A DNA stretch of 64,000 bases, from positions 62,001 through 126,000 of the forward strand of contig CAILTK010000058.1 of the NCBI GenBank assembly GCA_903837135.1, written 5' to 3'. Source of the stretch: an uncultured Caulobacterales bacterium (GTDB lineage: Bacteria; Pseudomonadota; Alphaproteobacteria; Caulobacterales; Caulobacteraceae). The position numbers were made by a program, and so were the translations under genes. Below, piece by piece: positions 1 to 7,725 of this stretch. The stretch's first letter is position 1. Every line of letters starts with the position of its first letter. Under the pieces are notes generated by a model that saw nothing but the letters and a program-made list of their open reading frames with translations, searched no databases and was not told where the DNA came from.

Positions 1-441
1 CAATACGCCGTCACGCGCGGTCTGTCGCTCTACGGAAACTACACCTACAACAGCGCCAAGTATAAAGGCACGCGCATCTGGCTCGAAGAGGTTCCGGAAT
101 GGACGGCGTCCGCGGGCATCCTTTACGACGCGCATAGGGGCCCCTACGCCTCGCTCATCGGCAAGCTGATCGGGCCGCATTTCGGCGACGACGGCGGCGG
201 GACCGGCGACGCGCCGGCCACCCGGGTCGGCGTCACAGGCACCGCGGACTTCGCCGCCGGCTGGCATTTCAATCCCGACTATCCCTTGCTCAAGCACGCC
301 ACCGTCAGCCTGAAGATCAGCAACATCTTCGACGCCCGCGACGTCTCGGATTTCGCCGGCTATCAGGCGGCGACGAATACGACGACCTTCTGGCGCCTGG
401 CGGGTCGGAGCGTGTTCCTGAACCTGGACGGCAAGTTCTGA
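1..441 (+). CDS. TonB-dependent receptor, C-terminal fragment
   Basis: The reading frame is open from the first base of the window and ends at TGA 439-441, so only the last 146 residues are present. The sequence alternates aromatic and polar residues as in outer-membrane beta strands, contains the SLKISNIFDARD type motif found near the end of TonB-dependent receptors, and ends in a hydrophobic strand finishing FLNLDGKF with the terminal Phe expected for outer-membrane insertion. It would import a substrate across the outer membrane with TonB energy. A histidine acid phosphatase follows directly, which suggests phosphorylated compounds such as inositol phosphates as cargo; that is inference. 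Substrate cannot be read from this fragment. Confidence 0.88.
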   Translation, partial: QYAVTRGLSLYGNYTYNSAKYKGTRIWLEEVPEWTASAGILYDAHRGPYASLIGKLIGPHFGDDGGGTGDAPATRVGVTGTADFAAGWHFNPDYPLLKHATVSLKISNIFDARDVSDFAGYQAATNTTTFWRLAGRSVFLNLDGKF

Positions 442-521
442 TCAAGCTCTCACCCGCTGCCCGAGGCGATCACTCGGTCGCTCCCTCGCGGTCACGCCTC
501 GGCTCGGTCCTGTGCCTCGCC

Positions 522-1742
522 ATGGTTCTCCTGGCGGGTTTTCGGGCCGTCTCCCATGCGGGCGAGCCCGCGACGCTTGAGCGTGTCGTGGTGGTGATGC
601 GCCACGGCGTTCGTCCGCCCACCAAGGGCGCCGATGCGCTCGCTTCGTTGGGCGACAGCCCCTGGCCCAGCGAAGCGCAGTGGGGCGCGGCGCCCGGCGA
701 CCTCACGCCGCATGGCGCGGCGGCCATCCGCCTCCTCGGCGCGGACCTGCGCCGCCGCTATGCCGGCGCGGGCCTCCTGCCTGCGGCCGGGTCCCTCGCG
801 GCCAAGGTCTTTCTTTGGGCCGACAGCGCCGACCAGCGCACCCGCGAGACGGCCCGCGCCCTCGGCCAGGGCCTCTCGCCGGAAGAACCCGTTCCCTACG
901 CCAGCCGGCCGGCCGGGGAGCGCGATCCCTTGTTCGACGCGCTCGCCGCCGGGGTCTGCAAGCTTTCGCCTGCCGAGGCCGAGGCGGCGCTGAGCGCCCG
1001 AAGACCCTTCGACACGCCGGCGACGCGGGCCGCGCTGGACCGGTTGCAGACCATCCTGGCGCCCCAGGCCTGCGGCGGCGGGACGGGAACCTGCCTCGAG
1101 GGCGAAGAGGCGGTGAGCGCAGACGCGCGGTCGGTCAAGCTGTCGGGCCCGCTGGCCACCGCGTCGACCGTCGCCGAGGACCTGCTGCTCGAATACGAGA
1201 ACGGCCTGCCGATGGACCGGGTCGGCTGGGGCCGCATGCGGCGGGAGGATCTGGACCTCGTCCTGGCCGCGCACGCTCGCACCTCCGACCTCGCCCGACG
1301 CACCGCCTACGTGGCCGAGCGGCGCGGCTCGACCTTGGCCCGGCGGGTGATGGCTCTGCTCGCGGACCGGCCGGTCCGCGAGGACGGCTGGCCCGATCTT
1401 TCACAGCGCCGGTTGGTCGTCCTGGTCGGGCACGACACCAACCTCTCCAACCTCGCAGGCGTGCTGGGCGTCGATTGGCGTCTGCCGGGCCAGCCGGACG
1501 AGACCGCCCCGGGCGCCATGCTGGTGTTTGAACGCTGGCGCGAACCATCCGGACCGGTCGTCCGGCTCGCCGTCCTCTACCAGGACGCTGAGCAGGTGCG
1601 CGGTCTCGCAGACCGGCCCGCGCACCGCGTCGACCTTCACGCCGGCGCCTGCGGTCCTGGCGACTGCCGGCTTACCGACCTTGCCGGTCGCCTCTCCAAG
1701 ACCCTCGCCGCGGCCTGCCCCGACCCTGACCGGGCGCCTTGA
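522..1742 (+). CDS. histidine-type acid phosphatase (phytase / glucose-1-phosphatase family)
   Basis: The N-terminus carries the branch-2 histidine phosphatase motif RHGVRPP (R27, H28, R31), whose His is phosphorylated during catalysis, and the distal GHDTN motif (H304, D305) supplies the proton donor. The length of about 406 residues fits the AppA/Agp periplasmic family, which hydrolyses phytate or sugar phosphates. The listed ATG starts inside a hydrophobic stretch, and codons just upstream in the same frame encode a basic region that would complete a signal peptide cleaved after SHA. No ATG, GTG or TTG lies in frame between 390 and 522; a CTG at 438 overlaps the stop of the preceding receptor. 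It probably acts in the periplasm together with that receptor. Confidence 0.9.
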   Translation: MVLLAGFRAVSHAGEPATLERVVVVMRHGVRPPTKGADALASLGDSPWPSEAQWGAAPGDLTPHGAAAIRLLGADLRRRYAGAGLLPAAGSLAAKVFLWADSADQRTRETARALGQGLSPEEPVPYASRPAGERDPLFDALAAGVCKLSPAEAEAALSARRPFDTPATRAALDRLQTILAPQACGGGTGTCLEGEEAVSADARSVKLSGPLATASTVAEDLLLEYENGLPMDRVGWGRMRREDLDLVLAAHARTSDLARRTAYVAERRGSTLARRVMALLADRPVREDGWPDLSQRRLVVLVGHDTNLSNLAGVLGVDWRLPGQPDETAPGAMLVFERWREPSGPVVRLAVLYQDAEQVRGLADRPAHRVDLHAGACGPGDCRLTDLAGRLSKTLAAACPDPDRAP

Positions 1743-1807
1743 CGAGGGCGTCGCGGCGAAGATGATGTCCCGTTCCAGCTCGACGGATACCGCTCCGCCG
1801 ACCGTCG

Positions 1808-2359
1808 CTACTTCCCCGCCGTGGTCGCGTTGAACTTGCTCTGCGCGGCCTTCACGTCGGCCGGCCAGTCGGGCAGCGGCGGATACTTGGCCTTGTCGCG
1901 GGCGGCGATGTAGGCCGGCATCACGTACTTGGCGTGGCAGGCGACGCAGACCTGATAAAGGGCCGCGCCGGTGTCGAACATGCGCTTGGAGTCCTTGGCC
2001 TCCGCCGCCTCGCGCGCCGCCTTGGCCTTGACGATCAGGTCCTGGGCGAAGGCGTCGAACTCCGGGCCGCGCGAGTTGCCCGGCAGCTGCAGGATGTTGC
2101 CGGCTTGCATGACCTCCGTGGCGCCGCTTTCGGCCGCCTCCCAGCCCTCTTCGGTGGTCGGGGCGTTGCTCTTCTCGCCCTCGGCCGTCTCCACCGTGCC
2201 GGTGGCGCGCCAGAAGGCCCAGGAGCCCGGATCGACCAGATGGCCCATCAGCTCCTTCATATCGAGCGAGGTGTCGAACTTCGGCGGCGGCGGCGCGGGC
2301 TTGGAACAGGCGGCCAGAAGAACGGCGAGCGACGCCAGGGCCAGGACCGAACGCTTCAT
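1808..2359 (-). CDS. cytochrome c'-type lipoprotein
   Basis: The 183-residue protein starts with a lipoprotein signal peptide (lipobox LAAC, lipidated Cys18) followed by a short proline-rich linker. Near the C-terminus is a single haem-c attachment motif CVACH (C138, C141, H142) within a helical region, the arrangement of cytochrome c' and c556 proteins in which the haem motif sits in the last helix. It is likely a membrane-tethered periplasmic monohaem cytochrome for electron transfer or small-ligand binding. An AGGAAA ribosome-binding site precedes the ATG. It is transcribed convergently with the phosphatase gene and divergently from the second TonB receptor. Confidence 0.8.
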   Translation of the reverse strand: MKRSVLALASLAVLLAACSKPAPPPPKFDTSLDMKELMGHLVDPGSWAFWRATGTVETAEGEKSNAPTTEEGWEAAESGATEVMQAGNILQLPGNSRGPEFDAFAQDLIVKAKAAREAAEAKDSKRMFDTGAALYQVCVACHAKYVMPAYIAARDKAKYPPLPDWPADVKAAQSKFNATTAGK

Positions 2360-2566
2360 GGAGTTTCCTGTTTTCTTAGCCGGAGCCGCCTCGGGCGGAG
2401 CGGATTGAACACGATCGTCCGGTCGAATCCAGCGAACTCGCCGGTTTTGAACGTTACGTACGGTTTCACGCCCGGGCGGCCCCGTCGCGGTGGCCCGAGC
2501 GGGCGTTCATCTGATTGATATCCTGTGCTTATTTCTGGTCCAGCCGCCCCGGCCGCCGCGACGTCG

Positions 2567-2603
2567 GTGTAACCTGAGATACCCTGCGTCGCCCGTGTTA
2601 CAC
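2567..2603. promoter_or_regulatory. possible operator: spaced inverted repeat upstream of TonB receptor
   Basis: The arms GTGTAAC (2567-2573) and GTTACAC (2597-2603) are exact reverse complements whose centres lie 30 bp apart, about three helical turns. They sit within the 289-base divergent gap between the cytochrome gene and the TonB receptor, ending 46 bases before the receptor start. A dimeric regulator could bind here. No riboswitch or ferric-uptake box was recognised in the gap, so the regulator is unknown. Confidence 0.35.
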
Positions 2604-2648
2604 GCTTGCGCCGCGTCGCGCGGCTCGCCATTCAGCAGGGCGAGCGCG

Positions 2649-4862
2649 ATGTCCGAAGCGCGTCCAGAAGGAAGCCAGTCCATCTTGAAACGTCCCGCCG
2701 ATCCGCCGCGCGGACGCCGGCTTCTGGCGATGGCGTCGGGCTGCGCCATGCTGCTGTCCGCCCCCGTGGCGGAGGCTCAGGGCCAGGCCGGGGCGACGGC
2801 GACCGATCCGGCCGGTGAGGTTGTGGTCACCGCCTCGCGTCTGAATCTCCTCGGCGCCGCCCTCACTGCGAGCCAGGGTTCGATCACCAAGGAAGAGGTC
2901 GAGCTTCGGCCGATCTTCCGCATCGGCCAGCTCTACGAGACCGTGCCCGGCCTGGTGGTGACCATCCACTCTGGCGAGGGCAAGGCAAACCAGTATCTGC
3001 TGCGCGGTTTCAACCTCGACCACGGCGCCGACTTCGCCAGCTTCGTCGACGGCATGCCGGTCAACCGGGCCACCAACACCCACGGCCAGGGCTATTCGGA
3101 CCAGAACTTCCTGATGTCGCAGGTCGTGGCGGGCCTCGACTACACCAAGGGGCCCTACTACGCGGCCATCGGCGACTTCGGCGCGGTCGGCGCGACGCAT
3201 GTGCGACTGGTGAACGACCTGCCGGCCCAGGTGGCGGCGACCGTCGGCACGTTCGGGGACCAGGAGGTGTTCGCCGGCGGGACCTGGCATGTGGACAGCG
3301 AGGACCGCGTGTGGGCCGCCGCCGACCTCGGTCATGTGGACGGGCCGTGGAGCCCGCCCGAAGACTTCCGCAAGATCGACGCGACGCTGAGGTTCAGCCA
3401 CGGGACGGACGCCGACGGCTACAGCCTGACCGCGATGTACTACAAGAGCGCCGGCCGGCTCACCACCGACCAGTCGGTCTCCGCCGTTCAGGATGGGCTG
3501 ATCGGACGCTATGGCTCGCTCGATCCCAGCGATCGCAGCCGGTCCGAACGGCTCAGCCTGTCCGGCCATTATGGCGCGTCGCGGGGCGACTGGCGGTTCT
3601 CCGCCGACGCCTATGTGATCCACGCCGGCATGACGCTGTGGAACGACTTCACCCACTACCTGTTCGACCCGGTCAACGGCGACCAGGAGCAGCAGGACGA
3701 GACGCGCACGACGGCGGGCCTCGACGTCGCCGCGACGCTGAACACCAGGATCCTCGGTGTCGACGCCCAAACCCTCGTCGGCGTGCAGGAGCGCTACGAC
3801 ACCCTCTACATCGACCGCCGGCACACGGTTCGGCGCCGGCCGCTCGCCTATTGCGATCTGGCCAATCCTGACGGCGTGTCGGCCACGCCCTACGCCGCGG
3901 TCGGCGGCGCCTGCAACGCCGACCGGGTTCAGCTGAACGACCTCGGGCTGTATGGGCAGACCACCCTCCGCTGGCTGCCCTGGCTGCGCACGGACCTGGG
4001 GCTGCGCGAGGAGGACTACGCCGCCACCGACCGCAGCCTGGTGAGCGGCTTCCACGGCTCCGGATCGCAGACCCTGCTGCAGCCAAAGGGCAGCCTGGTG
4101 CTTGGCCCCGTCTATCGGAGCGAGCTCTATCTGAGCGCCGGCCGGGGGTTTCATTCCGACGACGTCCGCGGGGTGTTCGGAACCCTGCCGCTGGAAGGCG
4201 TGCCGGCCGTCGCCGGACGGACCCCCTTCCTGTCGCCCGCGGTCGGCGAGGAGGTGGGCCTGCGCACCAACCTGATCCCCAGGGTGCAGGTTCAGGGCGC
4301 GGCGTTCCAGGAGGACTTCAAGTCCGAGCTCGCCTACGACGCCGACCAGGGCGAGGACTCGGCCAGCGCGCCGAGCCGCCGGCGGGGCGTGGAACTTTCG
4401 GGCCAGTATCGCCCGTTCCGCTGGCTCGAGGTCAGCGCCGACCTGGCCTGGTCCAAGGCCCGCTATCGCGCCTCGCCCGCGCAGCTCGCGAACTTCGGCC
4501 TGAGCGGCGCCTTCATCGCCAACGCGCCAGGCTTCATCGGGTCGTTCGGCGTGCTGGTCGACAACCTCGGTCCCTGGTTCGGGGGGCTGCAATGGCGCGA
4601 CCTCGGCGCCTATCCGGTCAGCGACGGGAACAAGGACCCGCGCGACAAGGGCTACAGCGAGGTCAACGTCGACGTCGGCTACAGGGTGGACGGCCACCTG
4701 AAACTGCAGCTCGGCGTCTTCAACCTGCTGAACGCCCGCGCCGATGCGGCGGCCTATTATTACACCTCGAGGCTGGTCCCGACGGGCGCCGAGGCCACCG
4801 GTCTGCAGGTCCACCCGCTCGAACCGATCTCCGCCCGGTTCACCGCGACCTACGCCTTCTGA
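2649..4862 (+). CDS. TonB-dependent receptor, complete
   Basis: This 737-residue outer-membrane receptor has a long N-terminal signal region ending near APVAEAQ, a TonB-box-like stretch (EVVVTASR, about residues 57-64), a plug domain with the LLRGFNLDHGADF and VDGMPVN motifs, and a 22-strand barrel ending in TATYAF with terminal Phe. It uses the proton-motive force through TonB-ExbBD to import a ligand. The frame is open back to 2490, but the ATG at 2649 gives a proper signal peptide. Weak similarity in the plug to siderophore or carbohydrate receptors does not define the ligand. It appears to be a single-gene transcript. Confidence 0.92.
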   Translation: MSEARPEGSQSILKRPADPPRGRRLLAMASGCAMLLSAPVAEAQGQAGATATDPAGEVVVTASRLNLLGAALTASQGSITKEEVELRPIFRIGQLYETVPGLVVTIHSGEGKANQYLLRGFNLDHGADFASFVDGMPVNRATNTHGQGYSDQNFLMSQVVAGLDYTKGPYYAAIGDFGAVGATHVRLVNDLPAQVAATVGTFGDQEVFAGGTWHVDSEDRVWAAADLGHVDGPWSPPEDFRKIDATLRFSHGTDADGYSLTAMYYKSAGRLTTDQSVSAVQDGLIGRYGSLDPSDRSRSERLSLSGHYGASRGDWRFSADAYVIHAGMTLWNDFTHYLFDPVNGDQEQQDETRTTAGLDVAATLNTRILGVDAQTLVGVQERYDTLYIDRRHTVRRRPLAYCDLANPDGVSATPYAAVGGACNADRVQLNDLGLYGQTTLRWLPWLRTDLGLREEDYAATDRSLVSGFHGSGSQTLLQPKGSLVLGPVYRSELYLSAGRGFHSDDVRGVFGTLPLEGVPAVAGRTPFLSPAVGEEVGLRTNLIPRVQVQGAAFQEDFKSELAYDADQGEDSASAPSRRRGVELSGQYRPFRWLEVSADLAWSKARYRASPAQLANFGLSGAFIANAPGFIGSFGVLVDNLGPWFGGLQWRDLGAYPVSDGNKDPRDKGYSEVNVDVGYRVDGHLKLQLGVFNLLNARADAAAYYYTSRLVPTGAEATGLQVHPLEPISARFTATYAF

Positions 4863-5108
4863 AACGCCCACGAGGCGACACGCCGGACCCACATGGCCGG
4901 CCCCTGCCGGAAATGTGGGCCCGGCGTACAGGTCCCGGCGAAAACGGGTGATCGGTCCCGCTCCAACGTTCGGTCGCTTGCGATCGGCCCGCTTGAGAAA
5001 TCCTTGAGACCGCCGTGAGGACAAATCGGCGCCTCCCTCTCACGTCTGGGTCGATCGACCCCGACGGCCAGCGGCCCTTCGCTGCGCACCAAGGGGTCAG
5101 GCAACCTT

Positions 5109-6317
5109 ATGTGGCGCGTCATGACACGAACCGTTCGGGCCCTTCTCGTCGCGCTCGCGCTCCCCACGCTCCTTAGCGAGGCGCGGGCGGAGACGCCGAC
5201 GCCGGCGCCGAGCTCCGCGACGGCGGCGCTCGGGCGCACGGTGCGCCAGCTCTGCTGCGGGATGATCGACTGGAGCGGCCTGGACAAGGTGAAATCCGTG
5301 CGCTGGATCGGGGCCGGACCGACCCTTCTCGACAAGCCCACGGCGGACGGTTCGGCCATGGCGCGGGGCGGACGCTTCGAGCTTGCCGGCGCGCCGGCGG
5401 AGCTGTTCGCCGCGGGGGCGCGGTCCGGCGTCGCCGCTTACTACATGCGCACGCCGGCCATGAACCTGGACGAGTCCGGCATCCTCGCCATGCTGCGGAG
5501 CACCGGACTGAAGGTTGAGCTGGCGCGGTGCCCGGTCTCGCGCGGCGGCATGCGGGAGAGGCTGTGGTTCCGGGTATCTGCGCCGAAGGGCGAGCCCGCG
5601 ATCTTCTACGCCGGCCCTCAGAACGGCAGTCCGCAGACTGGCGTTCCAGGCGACATCTACGCCCTGCACCTGACGCCCGACCTGCCCCTGCTGCCGCCGC
5701 AGGAGGTGGCCCGCTTCACCGAGCAGTGCGGCGAATCCGGCCGAGGCGCGGCGCCCGCCGCCGCCCGGTCCGCGCCGTCCCAGGGTTATGAAGCGGTCGC
5801 GGGCCTGCTCGCCGATTGGCTGGCCCTCGGCGCGGCGGGGCCCGCGCCTTACGCGGCGCTGGAGAAGCAGGCCGCGGTGAAGTGGCGTCCAAACGTCTTC
5901 ACCCGCACCAGCCCGGGCATCAATACCGAGTCCGCCTGGGACGAAAAGGGAACCCACTTCCTCAACGGCGAGCTGAAGACGGCCACCACCGCCATGAACG
6001 CCGCCGCCTTCGGCGACGCCCGCGGCGCCACGCGCTTCTACCTGAAGGACGGGGCGAACCTGCCCCGCGGCGCCGTCCTGGCCGAGCTGCGCAAGCGCGG
6101 CTTCACGCTCACCACCCTGCGCTGCGGCCAGCCCTACACGGAGGAGAGCACCGACTGGTGGAGGATCACCAGTCCGTCGGGCCAGTCGGCCGTGCTCGCC
6201 CGCACGGTCATGCTCGGCACAGGCCAGCGCCAGGAAGACTACGCCCTGCGCCTCGACAATGTGCTGCCGCCGATCCGAAAGGGCGAGACCGACGCCTCGG
6301 TCTGCCGCGCTCTCTGA
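5109..6317 (+). CDS. secreted protein of unknown function with internally duplicated domain
   Basis: The product has a signal peptide ending near SEARA and no recognised enzyme motif. Residues of about 85-200 and about 275-395 can be aligned with each other: both have a short pattern of FELAG/FLNGEL, a helix, AYYMR/RFYLKDGA, a helix leading to GLKVELARC or GFTLTTLRC, then W-F/I-R-V/I-S-P and a GDIYALHL or QEDYALRL strand followed by a proline-rich turn. The conserved cysteines after each TLRC-like strand may pair with later ones. ATG 5121 is an alternative start. The next gene begins 25 bases downstream with a good ribosome-binding site, so they form an operon. Confidence 0.75.
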   Translation: MWRVMTRTVRALLVALALPTLLSEARAETPTPAPSSATAALGRTVRQLCCGMIDWSGLDKVKSVRWIGAGPTLLDKPTADGSAMARGGRFELAGAPAELFAAGARSGVAAYYMRTPAMNLDESGILAMLRSTGLKVELARCPVSRGGMRERLWFRVSAPKGEPAIFYAGPQNGSPQTGVPGDIYALHLTPDLPLLPPQEVARFTEQCGESGRGAAPAAARSAPSQGYEAVAGLLADWLALGAAGPAPYAALEKQAAVKWRPNVFTRTSPGINTESAWDEKGTHFLNGELKTATTAMNAAAFGDARGATRFYLKDGANLPRGAVLAELRKRGFTLTTLRCGQPYTEESTDWWRITSPSGQSAVLARTVMLGTGQRQEDYALRLDNVLPPIRKGETDASVCRAL

Positions 6318-6342
6318 CCCCTGCCCCCAAGGAGAACCGACC

Positions 6343-6894
6343 ATGATCTACAAGGGCGTGATCACCTCGCTCGGCGACTACACCGAGCTGACCACCCAGG
6401 TGGTGCATACCGATGGTTTCGGCCGGTCGCGCTCGGGAATGTACGACACGCAGAAGGAGAGGTTCATCGACGGCCTGACCATCGGCGGCAAGACCTTCGG
6501 GCGCGTATCCTGCGCCGCCAATCTCTACCCGTTCCTGGAGCTCGGGAAGGAGGCGGAGATCTACACCTGGATGCACCCGTTCCTGGGCGTTCCGCCGATT
6601 CGCACAGGCGTCATCGGCGTCGTCTACCCGAACGAGCGGCGCGCCTACGTCTCCGGCCTCGGTCAGATGACGCTGTCGCTGCTGATGCTGGCCATGCTTC
6701 CGCTCTTCTGGCTCATCCCCGGACTCATCGTCGGCTCGATCCTTGCCGGTCTGCATCTTCCCCCGCTGCTGACGCTCCCGATCTGTGTCCTGATCATCTT
6801 CTCGCCCTGGATCGCCGGCGGCTGGATGATGTGGACCCAGGCCCGGCTGCGCATGGCGCACCCCTACGCCACCACCCCGCGCCGCGGCGGATGA
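6343..6894 (+). CDS. inner-membrane protein of unknown function
   Basis: This 183-residue protein has a hydrophilic N-terminal region of about 100 residues and two hydrophobic segments (about residues 107-135 and 142-165) separated by a short turn, then a basic C-terminal tail. An AAGGAG ribosome-binding site at about 6329-6334 decides the ATG at 6343. It follows the duplicated-domain secreted protein in the same direction and is probably co-transcribed with it. No family was recognised. Confidence 0.75.
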   Translation: MIYKGVITSLGDYTELTTQVVHTDGFGRSRSGMYDTQKERFIDGLTIGGKTFGRVSCAANLYPFLELGKEAEIYTWMHPFLGVPPIRTGVIGVVYPNERRAYVSGLGQMTLSLLMLAMLPLFWLIPGLIVGSILAGLHLPPLLTLPICVLIIFSPWIAGGWMMWTQARLRMAHPYATTPRRGG

Positions 6895-6917
6895 TCGGCG
6901 AGACCCGACGGCATGCG

Positions 6918-7523
6918 TCAGCTGCACTGCTGCACGGTGCGGGCGCCCACGTGCGCGACCACGCACTGCTGGTCCGGGCGGCACAGCGCGTTACCGCACA
7001 GGGTCGCTCCGGGCGAGCCGCACAGGTTGACGTTGCTGGCTCCCCACTTGCCGGTGAAGCATTCCTGGCTTGGACTGCAGACGCTTCCTCCGCACTGTTT
7101 TGAGCCCGGTGCGGCGCAGATGTTCAGGGGGCTGGCGCCCCATCTGCCGGTGACGCACTCCTGGCCCGGGCTGCAGATCGAGCCGCCGCACTGCTTCGAG
7201 CCCGGCGCGGCGCAGATGTTCAGCGTGCTGGCGCCCCATCGGCCGGTGACGCACTCCTGGCTGGGGTTGCACAGGTTCCCGCCGCAGATGGAGGAGCCGG
7301 GCGCGCCGCAGAAGTTGACGCCGCCGGCGACCCAACGGCCGGTGAAGCACTGCAGCCCGGGACCGCAGACCCGCGATCCGCAGGGGATCCCGGCCGGCGC
7401 CGGAGCCTTGGACACGGGCGTCGGAGACACCGGCGACCTGGCCGGCGAAGCCAGCGCCGCAGGAGCGATCAGCATCAACGACAGCAGCATCACGGCGAGG
7501 CGGCGCAGAAGCCCGGGCTTCAT
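6918..7523 (-). CDS. secreted Cys-rich protein with five 32-residue repeats
   Basis: After a clear signal peptide (MKPGLLRRLAVMLL start, cleavage near ALA) and a short Pro/Ala linker, the protein consists of five tandem repeats with the invariant spacing C-x4-C-x5-C-x12-C-x7, giving a 32-residue period and 20 cysteines. Typical repeat cores read CSPGQECVTGRWGAS and NICAAPGSKQC. This regular disulfide-rich design resembles small extracellular binding or structural modules but matches no family I can name. The frame is open to 7634, but the Met at 7523 begins the signal peptide. The gene is divergent from the kinase gene at 7726, so the two may share a regulatory region. Export to an oxidising compartment is inferred from the cysteines. 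Confidence 0.82.
   Translation of the reverse strand: MKPGLLRRLAVMLLSLMLIAPAALASPARSPVSPTPVSKAPAPAGIPCGSRVCGPGLQCFTGRWVAGGVNFCGAPGSSICGGNLCNPSQECVTGRWGASTLNICAAPGSKQCGGSICSPGQECVTGRWGASPLNICAAPGSKQCGGSVCSPSQECFTGKWGASNVNLCGSPGATLCGNALCRPDQQCVVAHVGARTVQQCS
6921..7382 (-). repeat. 96-bp coding tandem repeat, about five copies
   Basis: The Cys-rich gene body is a tandem array of 96-base units, each encoding one 32-residue four-cysteine repeat. The two central units are most alike, including a shared segment encoding GRWGAS and AAPGSKQCGGS. The outer units have diverged, which suggests expansion from the middle by unequal recombination. Confidence 0.85.
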
Positions 7524-7725
7524 GAAGACCGCCGGGCCGCCTTGCACGCACGGCGGCGTTCGGATGAGAGCGTGCGTCGCGCTGCGCGTTTCGCCCGCAG
7601 CTTGGGCGTCGCGATGATGAAACTCGTCCGACATTGAAACAATCTCCCGGCGGGATTTGACAGTCGGCGCCGCCCGCCGAAGAATCCTGACGGAAAGCTC
7701 AAGCTTTTCTCAAGGAGGTTGGGCC

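Noticed and set aside
2420-2432. tRNA T-loop-like GGTCGAATCC
   Set aside because: The loop consensus is incomplete and no acceptor stem or anticodon arm can be built around it.
2356-2631. 91-residue minus-strand frame just upstream of the cytochrome gene with ATGA overlap
   Set aside because: The overlap is suggestive, but the sequence is low in order, has no family resemblance, and covers the receptor promoter region.
2360-2648. Riboswitch upstream of the TonB receptor
   Set aside because: No conserved cobalamin or other riboswitch core sequence could be found; only a spaced inverted repeat is present.
2598-5024. 808-residue minus-strand frame opposite the TonB receptor
   Set aside because: It is antisense to a clear receptor and its composition (Arg, Gly, Pro-rich) is that of a shadow frame in GC-rich DNA.
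6921-7382. CRISPR-like array
   Set aside because: The 96-base repeats are coding, contiguous and without spacers; they encode the Cys-rich protein repeats.
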